A DNA stretch of 64,000 bases from Acidobacteriota bacterium (GCA_019639155.1 JAHBSJ010000009.1:1-64000); one strand, 5' to 3'. Shown: positions 44,343-53,447, counted from the first letter of the stretch. Notes: a model not told the origin generated them from the letters alone. Numbers and translations: made by a program.

Positions 44343-45032
44343 TCATCTTTGCCGCTTGATCTCGTCGCTTTCAGGCGAAACGTCAAAGACGGGATGCTTT
44401 GCACCGACGCGTTTGACGTAGACCTTGTAGTCCTCAACGCTCATTATCCAGATGTCGCGGGCATCATATGCGATCGGGTTGTTCTCGGCCTTCAGGTCGG
44501 CTATCGGTGCCTGCCAGGTTGACCAGCCTTCTTTCCAGATCGAATTGACCGGAGCGAAGAGCCTCTGCAATGCGGGCGTGCCGCAAGCCTTCAGGTCTTT
44601 TTTCAAAAGCGTTTCGGCCGAAGCGAATTTCCTATTCGCGACGCCGACGTATTTCACGTCAACGGGGTAATGGTACAGTTCCAGGTTGTCGCCGCTGATC
44701 TTAAAGATCGCGTAACCGGGATAATCCTGCGGCAGCGCCTTGTCTTGCTCGGGCAGCAGATTCAGTATCAACGCCACGTCGCACATCTTTCGATACAGCA
44801 ATCCGGGCTGTCTCGACACGCCGCCGTCCACGACACGCTTGAATTTGTCCCGAATGTTCCGCGGGGAATCCTCGCCCAGCAAGCACGCCGACAGTTCGGA
44901 CATCGGGATCACCTTGCGTTCCGCCAATGCCTTGGAACCAAAGAACCACCAGCTCTTATACTGCTGCCCATTGACAGCGGCGCCGCTAAACAGAAGAACC
45001 AAAAGCACTATTATCAATGACCTGTATCTCAT
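44343..45032 (-). CDS. Exported protein of unknown function
   Basis: A 229-residue exported protein with a signal peptide (MRYRSLIIVLLVLLFSGAAV, cleaved near NGQ). The mature part is Lys- and Trp-containing with no recognisable domain; notable segments are SWWFFGSKALAERKV and YKVYVKRVGAKHPVFDV near the end. Its 3' end lies close to the convergent addA stop (23 nt). No function can be proposed. Confidence 0.7.
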   Translation of the reverse strand: MRYRSLIIVLLVLLFSGAAVNGQQYKSWWFFGSKALAERKVIPMSELSACLLGEDSPRNIRDKFKRVVDGGVSRQPGLLYRKMCDVALILNLLPEQDKALPQDYPGYAIFKISGDNLELYHYPVDVKYVGVANRKFASAETLLKKDLKACGTPALQRLFAPVNSIWKEGWSTWQAPIADLKAENNPIAYDARDIWIMSVEDYKVYVKRVGAKHPVFDVSPESDEIKRQR

Positions 45033-45184
45033 CGTCGTTCTCCAAAAACTTTGCGTCTTTCAACTCAAATCTGCTGCTATTGGCGGCTTCAAACGCTGTA
45101 TCAGGCGGCTTTGCCGGGCGTCTTGAACCGAACCCGCCGGTTATGCAATTTCGTGTGGCAAACCAGGTCTTCGCACCCAAAGTA

Positions 45185-45212
45185 CATTGGGCACGGTGTC
45201 CCGTGCCCAATG
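45185..45212. repeat. Perfect 12-bp hairpin
   Basis: CATTGGGCACGG and CCGTGCCCAATG pair perfectly around a TGTC loop. No run of T follows on either strand, so it is not an ordinary terminator. It lies in the 222-nt gap between two minus-strand exported-protein genes. Confidence 0.75.
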
Positions 45213-45254
45213 ATCCTAATTGGCAACCCTGTGCCAGGCCGAGAATAAGAAACC

Positions 45255-47006
45255 TTACTTTCTCTTATCTCTCATTTCCCGCATTACCGGTGAACGCGGA
45301 GCAGTAACGTTTGCCATATAGATGCCGCCCCAACTTTCTTCCGCATTTGCCATGGTCACGGTTATCGCCAAGTAAGAGCCTCGCAGTCCTTCGCGTTCAA
45401 TGCCGAGTCCTGTAATGGTCATTTCGCCCGGATTTAGCGTCGGATCGATCAGCGATGCGTCCAATCCCAGTTCCATGACGGTTTCGATCGGGGAACCGGC
45501 CGGTACGCCCTTGATGTAAATGCCGTCAACGATGTCCGTGTAGCTGCCGCTTGGATCGAGCGTTGCGGTTCGAGCTTTGAAGGCTACTAAGCCGTCGTAT
45601 ATGGCCACGAAAGCAGATCCGCGCCAACGCGGAGGTTCTGCCTCCTCTTCATCGCTGCCGGTGCCGGGAGCCTTGCCGGAATAGACCCAGAAAACAAAGT
45701 CGTTAAAATCGGTAACGGAACCCGCGATGCGTGCCGTTCTTTCGGTAAACCTGTCATAAACATAAATGCCCTGATCGACCGGGACCTGCTTCAACTGGTA
45801 CCACCCGCCCGTATCGGGGTCGAAAATGCTGTTCGGATCGACACCGTTGCAATATGCGATGATGTCGGGATTTCCGTCCGTGGGGCAATTCAGGCGGATG
45901 GTCTTCATATCGGCCCCTTTTCCGGCCCAATACGCAGCGAATCTTCCGTCGAACGAAATACCTTCGCCGATCCTCGAGAATGATGTCGCCCTCTGAGCGT
46001 TGCTGCCGACATGTGCGATCGCTCTCAGTTGACGGCCCGTTTCAGGCCGCATAGGATCGATCGTCGAAAGATAGATGCCGCCCCATCTGGGATTCTCTTC
46101 ATTGTCCAGGCCGACAAAGACTATGTCGTTTCCCATGACCGACGGCGGAGCCGTCGAGCCGAATCGGATCCTGTCTGAGATGTAAGGCAGATTTGGAATT
46201 GTCATCTCCGTGTTCGCGACCATCTGTACCTCACCGTTGCCGCCGCCCGGAGTATTCAAAACATCACGATAGAAGATTCCCGTTCTTTCGACGTCGCCGA
46301 TCGAGTAGTTTGCCTTGAAAGCGATGGTTCCGGCGTCGTTGATGGCGGGTGATCCCGGGAAAACGCTGAATGGCATTGCCGGTTCTACGCCAGGAACGCG
46401 GAAATGTTCAAAACCGGGAACAGCGCCGAGTTTCGAGGCACCTGTGATCAACAGGTCACTCTCCAACTGCATATAAATGCCGGTCGTGCCGACCCGTGTT
46501 TCTTCGCCGGTCGGTAGCACGTATCGGTAAACCGGCCTGTGGTTGCCGATCGTGGCTATGTTGGCCGCGTTCGGAGAAATTCGCGGGATCGAGGGAAATT
46601 CGGTGAAGTCTGCCTCAAGATTGTTAGGAAATGGAACGAGGAAATCGATAGTGGCTACCGCCTCGATAGGAGAGCCTAAGCTCATCCTCCGATAGATGCC
46701 GGACTGCCTGTCGCTGCTTCCCGTGCTTCTGGCACGAAATGCGACAACGCCGTTCGTATTGACCGACGGCTGGCCGTAACTTGAAAATTTCAGGGTCGAA
46801 CCGGGAATGTCAAACCCATTATTGACGACCGTCAGCCATTGCACGGGTAAGAGCGGAAACTTCAGCGTTGGCGCAGTTGATGCGGAAAGCTGCGAACCCG
46901 CTATGACGGCTTTGCTGCCGCCGGCGGAGGTCGGATCTGTGTATTGTGACAACAGTGCGATGGATAACATCGCAACTGAGAGTATTGCTAAAATTTTGTA
47001 CCTCAT
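45255..47006 (-). CDS. Large exported protein with beta-propeller-like repeats
   Basis: A 583-residue exported protein. Signal peptide residues 1-26 (MRYKILAILSVAMLSIALLS). The rest is beta-rich with repeated 'no fault or unbroken-phrase' segments of the kind (V)(A)FRA/K-x-(S), for example GVVAFRARSTG, GTIAFKANYSIG and GLVAFKARTATL, each preceded by GQPSVNTN- or PAINDAG-like turns, and recurring GIYxxxxG strands (SGIYRRM, GIYMQLE, GIYLSTI, GIYVYDR, GIYIKGV). It probably forms a propeller or beta-helix at the cell surface. I do not recognise the exact family. Confidence 0.75.
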   Translation of the reverse strand: MRYKILAILSVAMLSIALLSQYTDPTSAGGSKAVIAGSQLSASTAPTLKFPLLPVQWLTVVNNGFDIPGSTLKFSSYGQPSVNTNGVVAFRARSTGSSDRQSGIYRRMSLGSPIEAVATIDFLVPFPNNLEADFTEFPSIPRISPNAANIATIGNHRPVYRYVLPTGEETRVGTTGIYMQLESDLLITGASKLGAVPGFEHFRVPGVEPAMPFSVFPGSPAINDAGTIAFKANYSIGDVERTGIFYRDVLNTPGGGNGEVQMVANTEMTIPNLPYISDRIRFGSTAPPSVMGNDIVFVGLDNEENPRWGGIYLSTIDPMRPETGRQLRAIAHVGSNAQRATSFSRIGEGISFDGRFAAYWAGKGADMKTIRLNCPTDGNPDIIAYCNGVDPNSIFDPDTGGWYQLKQVPVDQGIYVYDRFTERTARIAGSVTDFNDFVFWVYSGKAPGTGSDEEEAEPPRWRGSAFVAIYDGLVAFKARTATLDPSGSYTDIVDGIYIKGVPAGSPIETVMELGLDASLIDPTLNPGEMTITGLGIEREGLRGSYLAITVTMANAEESWGGIYMANVTAPRSPVMREMRDKRK

Positions 47007-47368
47007 GGCTTATATCCTCACTTTGCGGTTTACAATAAGCCGCCAAATTATTCCGCTACTGCATAGCGCAAAGCGTATGCCAGAGAGATATCTCAGGAAG
47101 CTCAGCATTTGAGATGGTTTCCTGTCTCAAGCCGCCGGCATGTGCGAGAATCCCCACAAAGTCGTGGATATTTCCACATACGCGGGCCGGGAACAAATTG
47201 CGTCATTGTAGAGCGGTCTTCGCCTTTTGCGGCCGTGTCTCCAAAGCAATTTGCCGGGAAGTGCCTCGTTCTCGCCGGAGCAGGATCGCAGCGAAACGCG
47301 GAGATGTGGTCAAAAATGAAAAAGGCCGATGCACGATCGGCCTTGTGTCTGTAAGTTATTGATTTTAA
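47007..47368. other. 362-nt gap between an exported-protein gene and tRNA-Thr
   Basis: Apart from the tRNA terminator (47312-47346), nothing is recognisable. Short open frames exist on both strands but mirror each other and lack support. The promoter of the exported-protein gene should lie within the left part. Confidence 0.5.
47312..47346 (-). terminator. Terminator of tRNA-Thr
   Basis: On the minus strand AAGGCCGAT / ATCGGCCTT forms a stem with a CGTGC loop, followed by TTTCATTTTTG. It lies 22 nt past the mature tRNA end. Confidence 0.85.
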
Positions 47369-47444
47369 TGGAGCCACCCGTCGGATTTGAACCGACGACC
47401 TTTCGATTACGAATCGAATGCTCTACCAACTGAGCTAGGGTGGC
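47369..47444 (-). tRNA. tRNA-Thr (CGT)
   Basis: A perfect cloverleaf on the minus strand: acceptor GCCACCC / GGGTGGC, anticodon loop TTCGTAA (anticodon CGT), T loop TTCAAAT, discriminator T and encoded CCA (47371-47369). Length is 76 nt. Confidence 0.97.
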
Positions 47445-47636
47445 TTGTCAAAGCGGCGGCCGCGGGCGTTGGAAAGTGCGGCGAACGGCAGGAAAAGCCG
47501 AACAGGCAACGCACTCAAATACCGTAAACGCGTACCGGGCGAACGGGATTCGGCGTTCGAGGCCGAACTGAAAATATACGTTTCGCGCGTCGCCTGTGTC
47601 AAGCAATCGATGCCGCGCACTATCAAGATAACTTTC

Positions 47637-47671
47637 AACGCAGAGACGCTGAGCCGCAGAGAGGAGAAAGG
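47637..47671. repeat. Degenerate periodic AACGCAGAGACGC run (locus 5)
   Basis: AACGCAGAGACGCTGAGCC then GCAGAGAGGAG, the same units as those at 16814 and 23388 in the opposite orientation, here without a clear pairing partner. Confidence 0.6.
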
Positions 47672-47718
47672 AAAGTGCGGCAGACGGACCGATCGTTCTC
47701 ATAATTCGTGCGGTCGTA

Positions 47719-47747
47719 TTGAATCAGTGCCGTAATTGGGTTAACAT
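47719..47747 (+). promoter_or_regulatory. Candidate promoter of the CI-like repressor gene
   Basis: -35 TTGAAT (47719-47724), 17-nt spacer and -10 TAACAT (47742-47747) lie 30 nt before the start codon at 47777. Confidence 0.4.
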
Positions 47748-47776
47748 TCGCAGTATAGAAATAAACGGACGTTACA

Positions 47777-48310
47777 GTGAATATGAACAGGGAATTTATC
47801 GAGCGTTTGAAGCGAACATTTGAAGGCGAAACGATGGCCGATGTGGCAAGGCGGCTCGATCTGCCGCATGCGACGGTCAGGAACTATTTCAACGGCCGGC
47901 TGCCGGCCCCGGAAGTGCTGGTCAAGATCGCCGCCGAGACCGGCGTTTCGCTGAATTGGCTACTTTCGGGCAACGGCGAGATGTACGCCGGCGACACGGC
48001 TCCGATGAGCCTCGGGCGATTCATCGAAGAGAAGATATCGCAGATGATCGACGCCAAGCTCGACGAAAGGCTGGGAACGGTTAAGACGAGATCGGACGCG
48101 GCGGCCGTTTTCAGCGTCCGCGAGGCGATAGCTCGTCTTAATGACCCGCAAGCCATTATGCAGGAATGGTTTACGGTCGAAGGCCGTGAATATCCGAGCG
48201 ATTTCGGCGTCGTGTTTTTCCGCGGATGGGCAGGTTTTTCCGACGAACAAAAATACGCGGCGATCATGGATGCAAAACGCGCAATTGACCGCTCGCTTTC
48301 CGCCGAATAG
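47777..48310 (+). CDS. CI-like helix-turn-helix repressor
   Basis: A 177-residue DNA-binding protein. Residues about 5-65 form a lambda-repressor-type HTH (MADVARRLDLPHATVRNYFNGRLP, quoted in part) followed by VLVKIAAETGVSLNWLLSGNGEMY, the signature of phage CI/Bro-type repressors. The C-terminal ~100 residues have no peptidase motif like LexA/CI, and the start may be GTG 47777 or ATG 47783. The downstream ImmA-like metallopeptidase gene suggests regulation by proteolysis, as in ImmR/ImmA systems. It is probably an autorepressor. Confidence 0.85.
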   Translation: MNMNREFIERLKRTFEGETMADVARRLDLPHATVRNYFNGRLPAPEVLVKIAAETGVSLNWLLSGNGEMYAGDTAPMSLGRFIEEKISQMIDAKLDERLGTVKTRSDAAAVFSVREAIARLNDPQAIMQEWFTVEGREYPSDFGVVFFRGWAGFSDEQKYAAIMDAKRAIDRSLSAE

Positions 48311-48339
48311 TAACCTCTTGCGCTATTTTCGTTGTTCGG

Positions 48340-48353
48340 TTATCATCTGATAA
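48340..48353. promoter_or_regulatory. Possible repressor operator
   Basis: TTATCA-TC-TGATAA is a perfect 6-bp palindrome with a 2-nt centre in the 70-nt gap between the repressor and ImmA genes. It is a candidate site for the HTH protein; binding is an inference. Confidence 0.35.
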
Positions 48354-48380
48354 TTGCATCTATGATACGTACTCCCATCT

Positions 48381-48830
48381 ATGCAGTTTCTCGCAGATAA
48401 GATTAGGCAGCTCAAAATAGGCTGGAATGAACGAGTTCTGACCGAGGCCGACGCGTTCAGACTGTGCCGGCGGTTCAAGGTAACTTATCAGGAAATGCCG
48501 CTCGCGACCGGCGGATTCTATTTTCGGCTGAAGGGAAAGGACTATATCGCGGTCGACAGCCGTCTGCCGCACGCACAACGAATGTTCGTTATGTTCCATG
48601 AGCTCGGGCATTTTCTGCTGCACGTGCCGGAGACCGGAGCGACGGCGAATTTCCACCGCGTCGGCGAACGGACACGAAAAGAAAAGGAAGCCGACCTTTT
48701 TGCATTGTGCGCGTTGATACCGAAATTGAAGATCGAGACAATGACGGCAGACGAGCTTGTTGATGAGACGCATTTATCGCCCGAGCTGATCGCCGAGCGG
48801 TTCGAGGTTTATGAGAAGTATGGGATCTGA
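48381..48830 (+). CDS. ImmA/IrrE-family metallopeptidase
   Basis: A 149-residue zinc peptidase with HELGH at residues 73-77 within FVMFHELGHFLLHVPE, the ImmA/IrrE signature, plus an E-rich helix ERTRKEKEADLFALCAL supplying the third zinc ligand and a C-terminal recognition region. Such enzymes cut phage-type repressors in response to DNA damage or contact. Its pairing with the CI-like gene just upstream fits that role. Standard ImmA length is slightly greater; the N-terminus is short. Confidence 0.9.
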   Translation: MQFLADKIRQLKIGWNERVLTEADAFRLCRRFKVTYQEMPLATGGFYFRLKGKDYIAVDSRLPHAQRMFVMFHELGHFLLHVPETGATANFHRVGERTRKEKEADLFALCALIPKLKIETMTADELVDETHLSPELIAERFEVYEKYGI

Positions 48831-48888
48831 TGGCCAGCCGGGTTCAGCATTTCATGCGTTGAGATCTTGGTAGAGTTCGTAATCTCCC

Positions 48889-48958
48889 GGAAAGCCGCAA
48901 AGACGCAAAGTTCCTCCAAGTTTCAAAAAGCCGCCAATACGCGAAGTTTCACAAAGGA
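48889..48958. repeat. Degenerate periodic GCAAAGACGC run (locus 6)
   Basis: GCCGCAAAGACGCAAAG, then GCCGCCAATACGCGAAG, with ~10-nt recurrence, in the gap downstream of the ImmA-like gene. Confidence 0.6.
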
Positions 48959-48978
48959 AGATCCGGAAGGAGCGAGAA

Positions 48979-49500
48979 TCAGGCGTCGTCGGTGAGCAGG
49001 CCGATGTGTTCGGCGAGGCGAACGGTCGTGAATTCCGCGGGGTCTTCGTCCTCACGGACGATGTGCCATTTCGGAAGTTCGCCGCGATAGAGCAGATGCA
49101 GCGTGTCGCCGCTTTTGGGAAAACCGAAATGACGGATGCGTGCGGCTGCGAAAGCCTTACCGAACATGATGCCGTCCGACGGTGTTCGCACCCAACCTGC
49201 CTCGACCGACAAACATCTCACTCCAAGCCGTATCTGCAGCAACGCGCCCGACATCGACGAATTGCCGAGTGCGAAACGGTGCGGGTCCTCGCGTTCGATG
49301 GTGATGGCGGAGAACCGGCGCTGTGCCTCGGCGGCGGCCTCGATGAACGACGCAAAAAGCCAAGATGCCGCCTCGCCGCGGATGGCGTCGTTGCGGGCTT
49401 TCAGCCGGAGATATTCGGCGACGTTGTGGCGGTCGGTATCGGCGGCACGTTGTTCTGCCTCGGCGATCATCGCTGCCCATTTCGCGTCGAGTTCGAGCAT
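48979..49500 (-). CDS. Soluble protein of unknown function
   Basis: A 173-residue protein with no signal peptide or membrane helix. The N-terminal half is helical (EAEQRAADTDRHNVAEYLRLK), the C-terminal half is beta-rich with HLLYRGELPKWHIVREDED. It is divergent from the TPR gene, and its start is 76 nt from that gene's ATG. I do not recognise the family. Confidence 0.65.
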   Translation of the reverse strand: MLELDAKWAAMIAEAEQRAADTDRHNVAEYLRLKARNDAIRGEAASWLFASFIEAAAEAQRRFSAITIEREDPHRFALGNSSMSGALLQIRLGVRCLSVEAGWVRTPSDGIMFGKAFAAARIRHFGFPKSGDTLHLLYRGELPKWHIVREDEDPAEFTTVRLAEHIGLLTDDA

Positions 49501-49576
49501 ATGGCGAGAATATGTAACGGCGGGCCAAAAGGCAATTTCGCAATATTATTTTCAAACGATAGAATCAACAACAGTA

Positions 49577-52108
49577 ATGAAAGCCCTCATTCCCGTCATA
49601 ATACTGATCACGGCGGCCGCCGGTCTCGCGCAGCGGCCCACACCGAGGCCGACCCCAAAGCCAACGCCGAAAGCGGCAGCCAAGGCGGCAACGAAGCCCA
49701 CGCCCAAGCCCACGCCCAAACCAACAACGAGGCCGACGCCGCGTGTTGACGAGAACGCCGAGTGGGAAAAGACGCTTGAGATCGAGGACACTTTCGAGCG
49801 GATCGACGCGGTCGAGAAGTTCGTCGCAAAGTTCCCGAGAACCGAGAAGCTGACGGAAGCGCAGAAGACGCTTGCCGAACTGTATATAGGTGCGGGAAAT
49901 CTGCGGCTTTCGGAACGCAGCAATGCGGCGGCGCTCGAACTGTACAAGAAAGCGGCGGCGGCCGCTCCGGAACCCATTCCCGACAACCTGTTCAACGAAG
50001 GTTTTGCACCGCTGCCGCAGGAGCTGTTCTTTCGCGGCGAACAAAAAGCCGCGTTGGAACTGGCGTCGGTGATCGAGGCACGCGTAAAGAACGATCCGCA
50101 GCGGCTGCTGCGTTTAGCTGAATTTTATTTGACCATCGAGAACGGCGGAGAATCGAAACGCGTCGCGCTCGAGGTCATCGCACGCGACGGCGCGTCGGCC
50201 GCGGGTTATCAGCTTTTGGGCCTGGCAAACCGGATGGATTTTCTGCTGGAAGAATCGGCTGCGGCATTTGAAATGGCGGCCGAGCGAGACCCGCGTTCAA
50301 CGGCGGCTCGGCGAGGGCTTGCCGAAGCAAAACGCTCGCTCGGCAAGGCGGACGAGGCAGCCGAGATATATCGTTCGATACTGAAGGACGAACCCGAGAA
50401 TATCGGTGCCGAAACCGGGCTGGTGCTGGCGATGATGGAAGCAGGAAAGGCCGCCGAAGCTGAGACGGCACTCAATGACCTGCTGGCTAAGACACCCGGG
50501 AACGTCATTCTGATGGGCAACGCGGCTTATATTTATGCCGCCCGCGGCGATGCGGAAAAGGCAGAGCAAATGGCCCGCCGTGCTATTGCGGCAGAACCGC
50601 GTTTCATCTGGTCGCACATCGCATTGGGACGCGCGTTGATGCTGCAGGGACGGCCGGTCGAGGCCGAACGGACGCTGCTTGCAGCACGCCGATACGGCAA
50701 TTTCCCGACGCTTGTTTACGAGATCGCGTCGGCTCGTGCCGCTGCGGGTTTTTATCGCGAGGCTGCCGAAGAGCTCGCCACCGCATTCACCATCGAAGAC
50801 GGGCTGCTGAGGACACGGCTGGGCGGACGCATATCGCAGACCGACCGCAGCTTTACCGAGCTTGTCGGGCCGGAACGCCGTGCAAGCATCTTTACGCCGT
50901 CACCTGCGGATTCGAAAGAGAACGCTGCGCTGCTGGCTGCATTGCTGAAATTCAACAACAGCCTGAACGATGAAGCTGTGTCCGACGACTCGCTAGCCGA
51001 CGCCGCCGCCGTTTTCACCGCCGGCTCGGATGCGATGCGCTCGCACCGCAAGATATTTGCCGCGTCGCAAATGCTGGAGCGCCGACGGGCCGCGGCAAAG
51101 GCGACCGAATTCGCCCGCGACGCCGTTTCGTCGCTGGACGCCGCTCTTAATGTTCCGGACGCCTGGGCAGCCATATTGGCAAGCGAGCTTTACGAACCGC
51201 GGCGGGCAGTTCTGCAGCGGGGCGAATTCCTGAATACGCCGGACGTGCCTCGTTCGACGCTGTCGGCCATACTCCGCGGCCGCGTCGAGGACCTGATCGG
51301 CTGGGGAAATCTGGAGCTTGAGAATAAGGACGAGGCAGTGCTGCGGCTCCGCCGTGCGGTCGGCGTGCTGCCGGCGGACAGCGCCTGGTGGCGGCAGAGC
51401 ATGTGGCGGCTGGGCACGGCTTTAGCCGTCGCCGGCAAGGACGACGAGGCTCTCGACACGTATGTGAAAAGCTACAGGAGCGCGGGTACAAATGCGTTCC
51501 GCTACAAGACCATCGCCGCTCTGTACTCACGCATCAAAGGCAGCCTTGAAGGGCTCGACGAACTGATCGGGCCGGACCCGTCGCCGCAAGTTGCGGCCGC
51601 TGAGCCGACTGCGACACCGACGCCCGCAGAAACGCCCACAGAGACGCCGACGGAAGAACCCGAACCGAACGCATCTCCTGAACCGGAAAAGAGTCCGGAA
51701 AAGGATGAAGAAAAGCTGCCGGAGCCCGAGTCCAAAGCGACGCCAACACCTGAGCCGTCGCCAACGGCTGAGCCTACGCCCACGCCTGAAGCCAAGGCTC
51801 CCGAACCGAAGGCGCCCGAAAACGTCGAGCCGTGCAAGGTGATGTTGGACGAGGAAGATATCGTGCTGAAACGCGGACGCCGATCCGCGATGATCACACT
51901 GCGAACCGAGGATCACCGCGACGTCTCTGACGCGGACGCCGTTTCGCAGGCACCGGAAGATCTGGCAGTGTCGCGTTGGATGACGCCGTCAACGCTGAAA
52001 GACAAAGCGGCATTCGTCATCTCGACCTCGGGCATCAGGACCGGTGATTTTGAGATAGAATTTCGGCTGCCCTGCGGCCGCAAAAAGCTGAAGGTTACGA
52101 TCGAGTAG
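49577..52108 (+). CDS. Exported TPR protein with Pro/Thr-rich linkers and C-terminal beta-domain
   Basis: An 843-residue exported protein. A short signal peptide (MKALIPVIILITAAAGLAQ) is followed by a P-T-P-K-rich segment (about residues 20-58). Helical TPR-like repeats occupy about 60-690 (AEKAEQMARRAIAAEPRFIW, quoted in part). A second long Pro/Thr/Glu linker (about 690-755, TPTPAETPTETPTEEPEP) leads to a ~90-residue beta-rich domain (CKVMLDEEDIVLKRGRRSAM) ending at the stop. ATG at 49577 follows an AACAGTA. Its 3' end overlaps the O-antigen ligase gene by 14 nt. It may scaffold envelope complexes; no partner is established. Confidence 0.8.
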   Translation: MKALIPVIILITAAAGLAQRPTPRPTPKPTPKAAAKAATKPTPKPTPKPTTRPTPRVDENAEWEKTLEIEDTFERIDAVEKFVAKFPRTEKLTEAQKTLAELYIGAGNLRLSERSNAAALELYKKAAAAAPEPIPDNLFNEGFAPLPQELFFRGEQKAALELASVIEARVKNDPQRLLRLAEFYLTIENGGESKRVALEVIARDGASAAGYQLLGLANRMDFLLEESAAAFEMAAERDPRSTAARRGLAEAKRSLGKADEAAEIYRSILKDEPENIGAETGLVLAMMEAGKAAEAETALNDLLAKTPGNVILMGNAAYIYAARGDAEKAEQMARRAIAAEPRFIWSHIALGRALMLQGRPVEAERTLLAARRYGNFPTLVYEIASARAAAGFYREAAEELATAFTIEDGLLRTRLGGRISQTDRSFTELVGPERRASIFTPSPADSKENAALLAALLKFNNSLNDEAVSDDSLADAAAVFTAGSDAMRSHRKIFAASQMLERRRAAAKATEFARDAVSSLDAALNVPDAWAAILASELYEPRRAVLQRGEFLNTPDVPRSTLSAILRGRVEDLIGWGNLELENKDEAVLRLRRAVGVLPADSAWWRQSMWRLGTALAVAGKDDEALDTYVKSYRSAGTNAFRYKTIAALYSRIKGSLEGLDELIGPDPSPQVAAAEPTATPTPAETPTETPTEEPEPNASPEPEKSPEKDEEKLPEPESKATPTPEPSPTAEPTPTPEAKAPEPKAPENVEPCKVMLDEEDIVLKRGRRSAMITLRTEDHRDVSDADAVSQAPEDLAVSRWMTPSTLKDKAAFVISTSGIRTGDFEIEFRLPCGRKKLKVTIE

Positions 52109-53447
52109 CTTCCTTCTCGTCGGTCATTTGCGTGGCGAGAACGACCAGCAGCAGAAAGAAGAAACCGTTTGAAAAAGTGCGCAGCGGAAAATCAAAGAAG
52201 CTGTGTATCAATATCCCGAAACACCCCGCGAATGCCCCCGCTGCTATCGCACGCCGCGAGCCGTGCGCCGACGCGATCCCTGCCGAAGCTTTTCTGAAGA
52301 AGATCAAAATGAACGCCGCAAGCAGCAGAAAGCCGACAATGCCGGCATCCGCAAGCATCTGCAGGTATTCGTTATGTGCCTGCTCGACGCGAAGCACGCC
52401 GTTCCACGTGTCGTATCGCGTAAAGGCAACGCCGAAAGCGTCCAGGCCCGCACCCAGGATCGGATTTGCCAGGAAGATCTTTATCGCGATCGGCCAAAAG
52501 TGAAAACGGCCCGTCGAGATGTCCATGCCGGGCCGGGCCGCGCCGACGCCGCGGAGGAGCGATTCGTCGCCGCCGACGAAAAGAACAGTACCGAGTGTAA
52601 GCAGAATTATCGCCGCCACGCCGACCACAATGCCCGCGTTCATTCGCAGCTTGGTAAAAATGCCCGTGTCTTCCGATCTTCGCCTTTGCCGGCCCAGACT
52701 CAGGAACGCCACTACGAGCAGCATGGCGGCAAAGCCCAGCATGCCGCCGCGTGAACTGGTCATGGCGACCGATGTGCCCATCAGCACGGCGCCGGTCGCG
52801 ATGAGGAGTTTGGTGTTTCGCGACAGCGTCCTGCCGAAAACGAGCCCGAGCGCGACGCCGCCCGTCATCTGCATGAACGACGCGAAATGGTGCTGATTGA
52901 CGAACGGGCCGAAAGGTATGGCCTGCGGAGTTTCTCGGAGGCCGTAAATGCCGTCCGGATTGGCGAGCCGCTGCAGAATACCGAAAAAGGCCAACAGCGA
53001 GCCGAAAATGACCACGAACATCGCGGTGCGTTTTATGCGTTTGTCCGTGTCTATGAACGAGAAACACGCTGCCAGGAACGTTGCGAATATCAGCAGTTTG
53101 AGAGCGAACAGTCGAGTATTTATCGGCTCTTGCGAAGCGATCCCGGCGATCGGCAAAAGCTGAACGAAGCCGACCGCCGCCAGGCCCAGGACCGGCAAAA
53201 CGAGCGGCAGATTCGGCAGCGCAAGCCGGCCTGTTTTCCACGCCTCAGCCGCCCAAAGCGCAATTATGACAACCCAAAGGATGTGGATCAGCGCCCATGT
53301 GTTGTTGTCCACGCCGCCGAAAAGGATCGTCGCCGCCGCCGGGATGAACAGCAGCAGCAAAAACACCGCCGTATTCATGCGCGAGTATTCGCCGTCATAG
53401 ATCGGGCGGCTTTCGCGTCGGCGTGTCTTTGCTGTATTTTCTGCCAT
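52095..53447 (-). CDS. O-antigen ligase/polymerase (Wzy_C family)
   Basis: A 450-residue polytopic inner-membrane protein of the O-antigen ligase/polymerase family with about ten helices. The diagnostic periplasmic block is RVEQAHNEYLQMLADAGIVG (about residues 350-370), where the invariant His/Asn/Tyr of the family lie, preceded by the PILGAGLDAFG segment. It would join or extend lipid-linked polysaccharide. The stop follows the convergent TPR gene by overlap, and its start lies 1 nt after the stop of the next gene upstream. Confidence 0.88.
   Translation of the reverse strand: MAENTAKTRRRESRPIYDGEYSRMNTAVFLLLLFIPAAATILFGGVDNNTWALIHILWVVIIALWAAEAWKTGRLALPNLPLVLPVLGLAAVGFVQLLPIAGIASQEPINTRLFALKLLIFATFLAACFSFIDTDKRIKRTAMFVVIFGSLLAFFGILQRLANPDGIYGLRETPQAIPFGPFVNQHHFASFMQMTGGVALGLVFGRTLSRNTKLLIATGAVLMGTSVAMTSSRGGMLGFAAMLLVVAFLSLGRQRRRSEDTGIFTKLRMNAGIVVGVAAIILLTLGTVLFVGGDESLLRGVGAARPGMDISTGRFHFWPIAIKIFLANPILGAGLDAFGVAFTRYDTWNGVLRVEQAHNEYLQMLADAGIVGFLLLAAFILIFFRKASAGIASAHGSRRAIAAGAFAGCFGILIHSFFDFPLRTFSNGFFFLLLVVLATQMTDEKEATRS

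Larger units (their letters stand above)
47445..47776. other. 332-nt gap between tRNA-Thr and the repressor gene
   Basis: The gap contains one periodic repeat run (47637-47671) and a promoter candidate (47719-47747). I see no further gene; the open frames on both strands are short and antisense to one another. Confidence 0.5.

Noticed and set aside
45033-45254. A missed small gene in the gap at 45 kb
   Set aside because: Short frames there have no SD and are interrupted by the hairpin at 45185; nothing protein-like was seen.
47369-48830. Complete prophage or integrative element at tRNA-Thr
   Set aside because: No integrase, structural genes or flanking direct repeat of the tRNA end were seen; only the repressor/peptidase pair is present.
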